This document shows positions 63,973-64,000 of a DNA stretch of 64,000 bases, piece by piece. The stretch comes from VRUE01 sp963716735. GTDB taxonomy: Bacteria; Actinomycetota; Thermoleophilia; Solirubrobacterales; 70-9. Below the pieces are notes generated by a model, which was given only the letters and a program-made list of their open reading frames with translations, searched no databases and was not told the DNA's origin. Where the stretch lies: the NCBI GenBank assembly GCA_963716735.1, contig OY970321.1:1612001-1676000 (forward strand), given 5' to 3'. Numbering within the stretch: the first letter of the stretch is position 1; each line of letters begins with the position of its first letter. Made by a program: the position numbers and the translations under genes.

Positions 63973-64000
63973 TGGCTCGGATCTGGCGAGCAGCTAGGGT

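Overview
The window is high-GC actinobacterial DNA and most resembles the order Solirubrobacterales (Thermoleophilia). This is an inference from several features: large secreted NHL/beta-propeller proteins with a basic C-terminal tail, a collagen-like protein with an SPLRNRFG-type leader and membrane anchor, frequent GTG/TTG starts with 1-4 bp stop/start overlaps, a dnaK-grpE-dnaJ-hspR-clpB operon, and an inositol-phospholipid cluster. Coding density is close to complete.

Layout. 1-6.8 kb: minus-strand secreted proteins (a truncated one, a 1330-residue NHL protein containing a perfect 46-bp palindrome, and a collagen-like protein with a clear promoter). 7-9 kb: an AbiEi relic and an AbiEi-like/Fic fusion. 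9.1-13.3 kb: a secreted sugar-dehydrogenase-like protein with two LamG copies that look identical at DNA level. 13.4-20.3 kb: a redoxin lacking its active-site cysteines, a membrane protein/WD40 gene pair, a hydroxyacid dehydrogenase and a DUF899 protein.

20.33-31.35 kb is a probable composite genomic island. Its right end lies in a tRNA-Glu gene and its left end carries a 23-bp near-copy of part of that tRNA. It holds an MmeI-like restriction-modification enzyme, decayed nucleotidyltransferase/HEPN genes, a broken secreted-protein gene, a VOC protein, an integrase relic, and a low-GC three-gene operon (HIT hydrolase, four-helix membrane protein, and a tandem PEP-synthase-like ATP-grasp protein fused to a MazG-type pyrophosphohydrolase). 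That operon is the best candidate here for an undescribed system. Three copies of a degenerate ~70-bp repeat divide the island into modules. The tRNA-Glu itself carries a ~24-nt hairpin insertion in its D-loop.

31.4-49.7 kb is housekeeping: SDR, CDF transporter, lysS, prmC, lgt, argF, an rRNA methyltransferase, an LLM oxidoreductase, YqhA, a UDG-like protein, a glycosyltransferase/PHP fusion, and the lipid cluster ino1, PI-phosphate synthase, PAP2/Aur1-like enzyme, alpha/beta hydrolase. Endonuclease III, cytochrome c and a His-rich secreted phosphodiesterase follow. Two ~115-bp palindromic elements with compensatory stem changes sit directly after stop codons at 45.4 and 48.2 kb.

49.7-64 kb: the heat-shock operon, a lytic transglycosylase with its membrane partner, GYD-purD-purE-purB, a SnoaL-like protein, a Cys-rich small protein and a Phd/VapC-type toxin-antitoxin pair with a perfect operator palindrome at its start codon.
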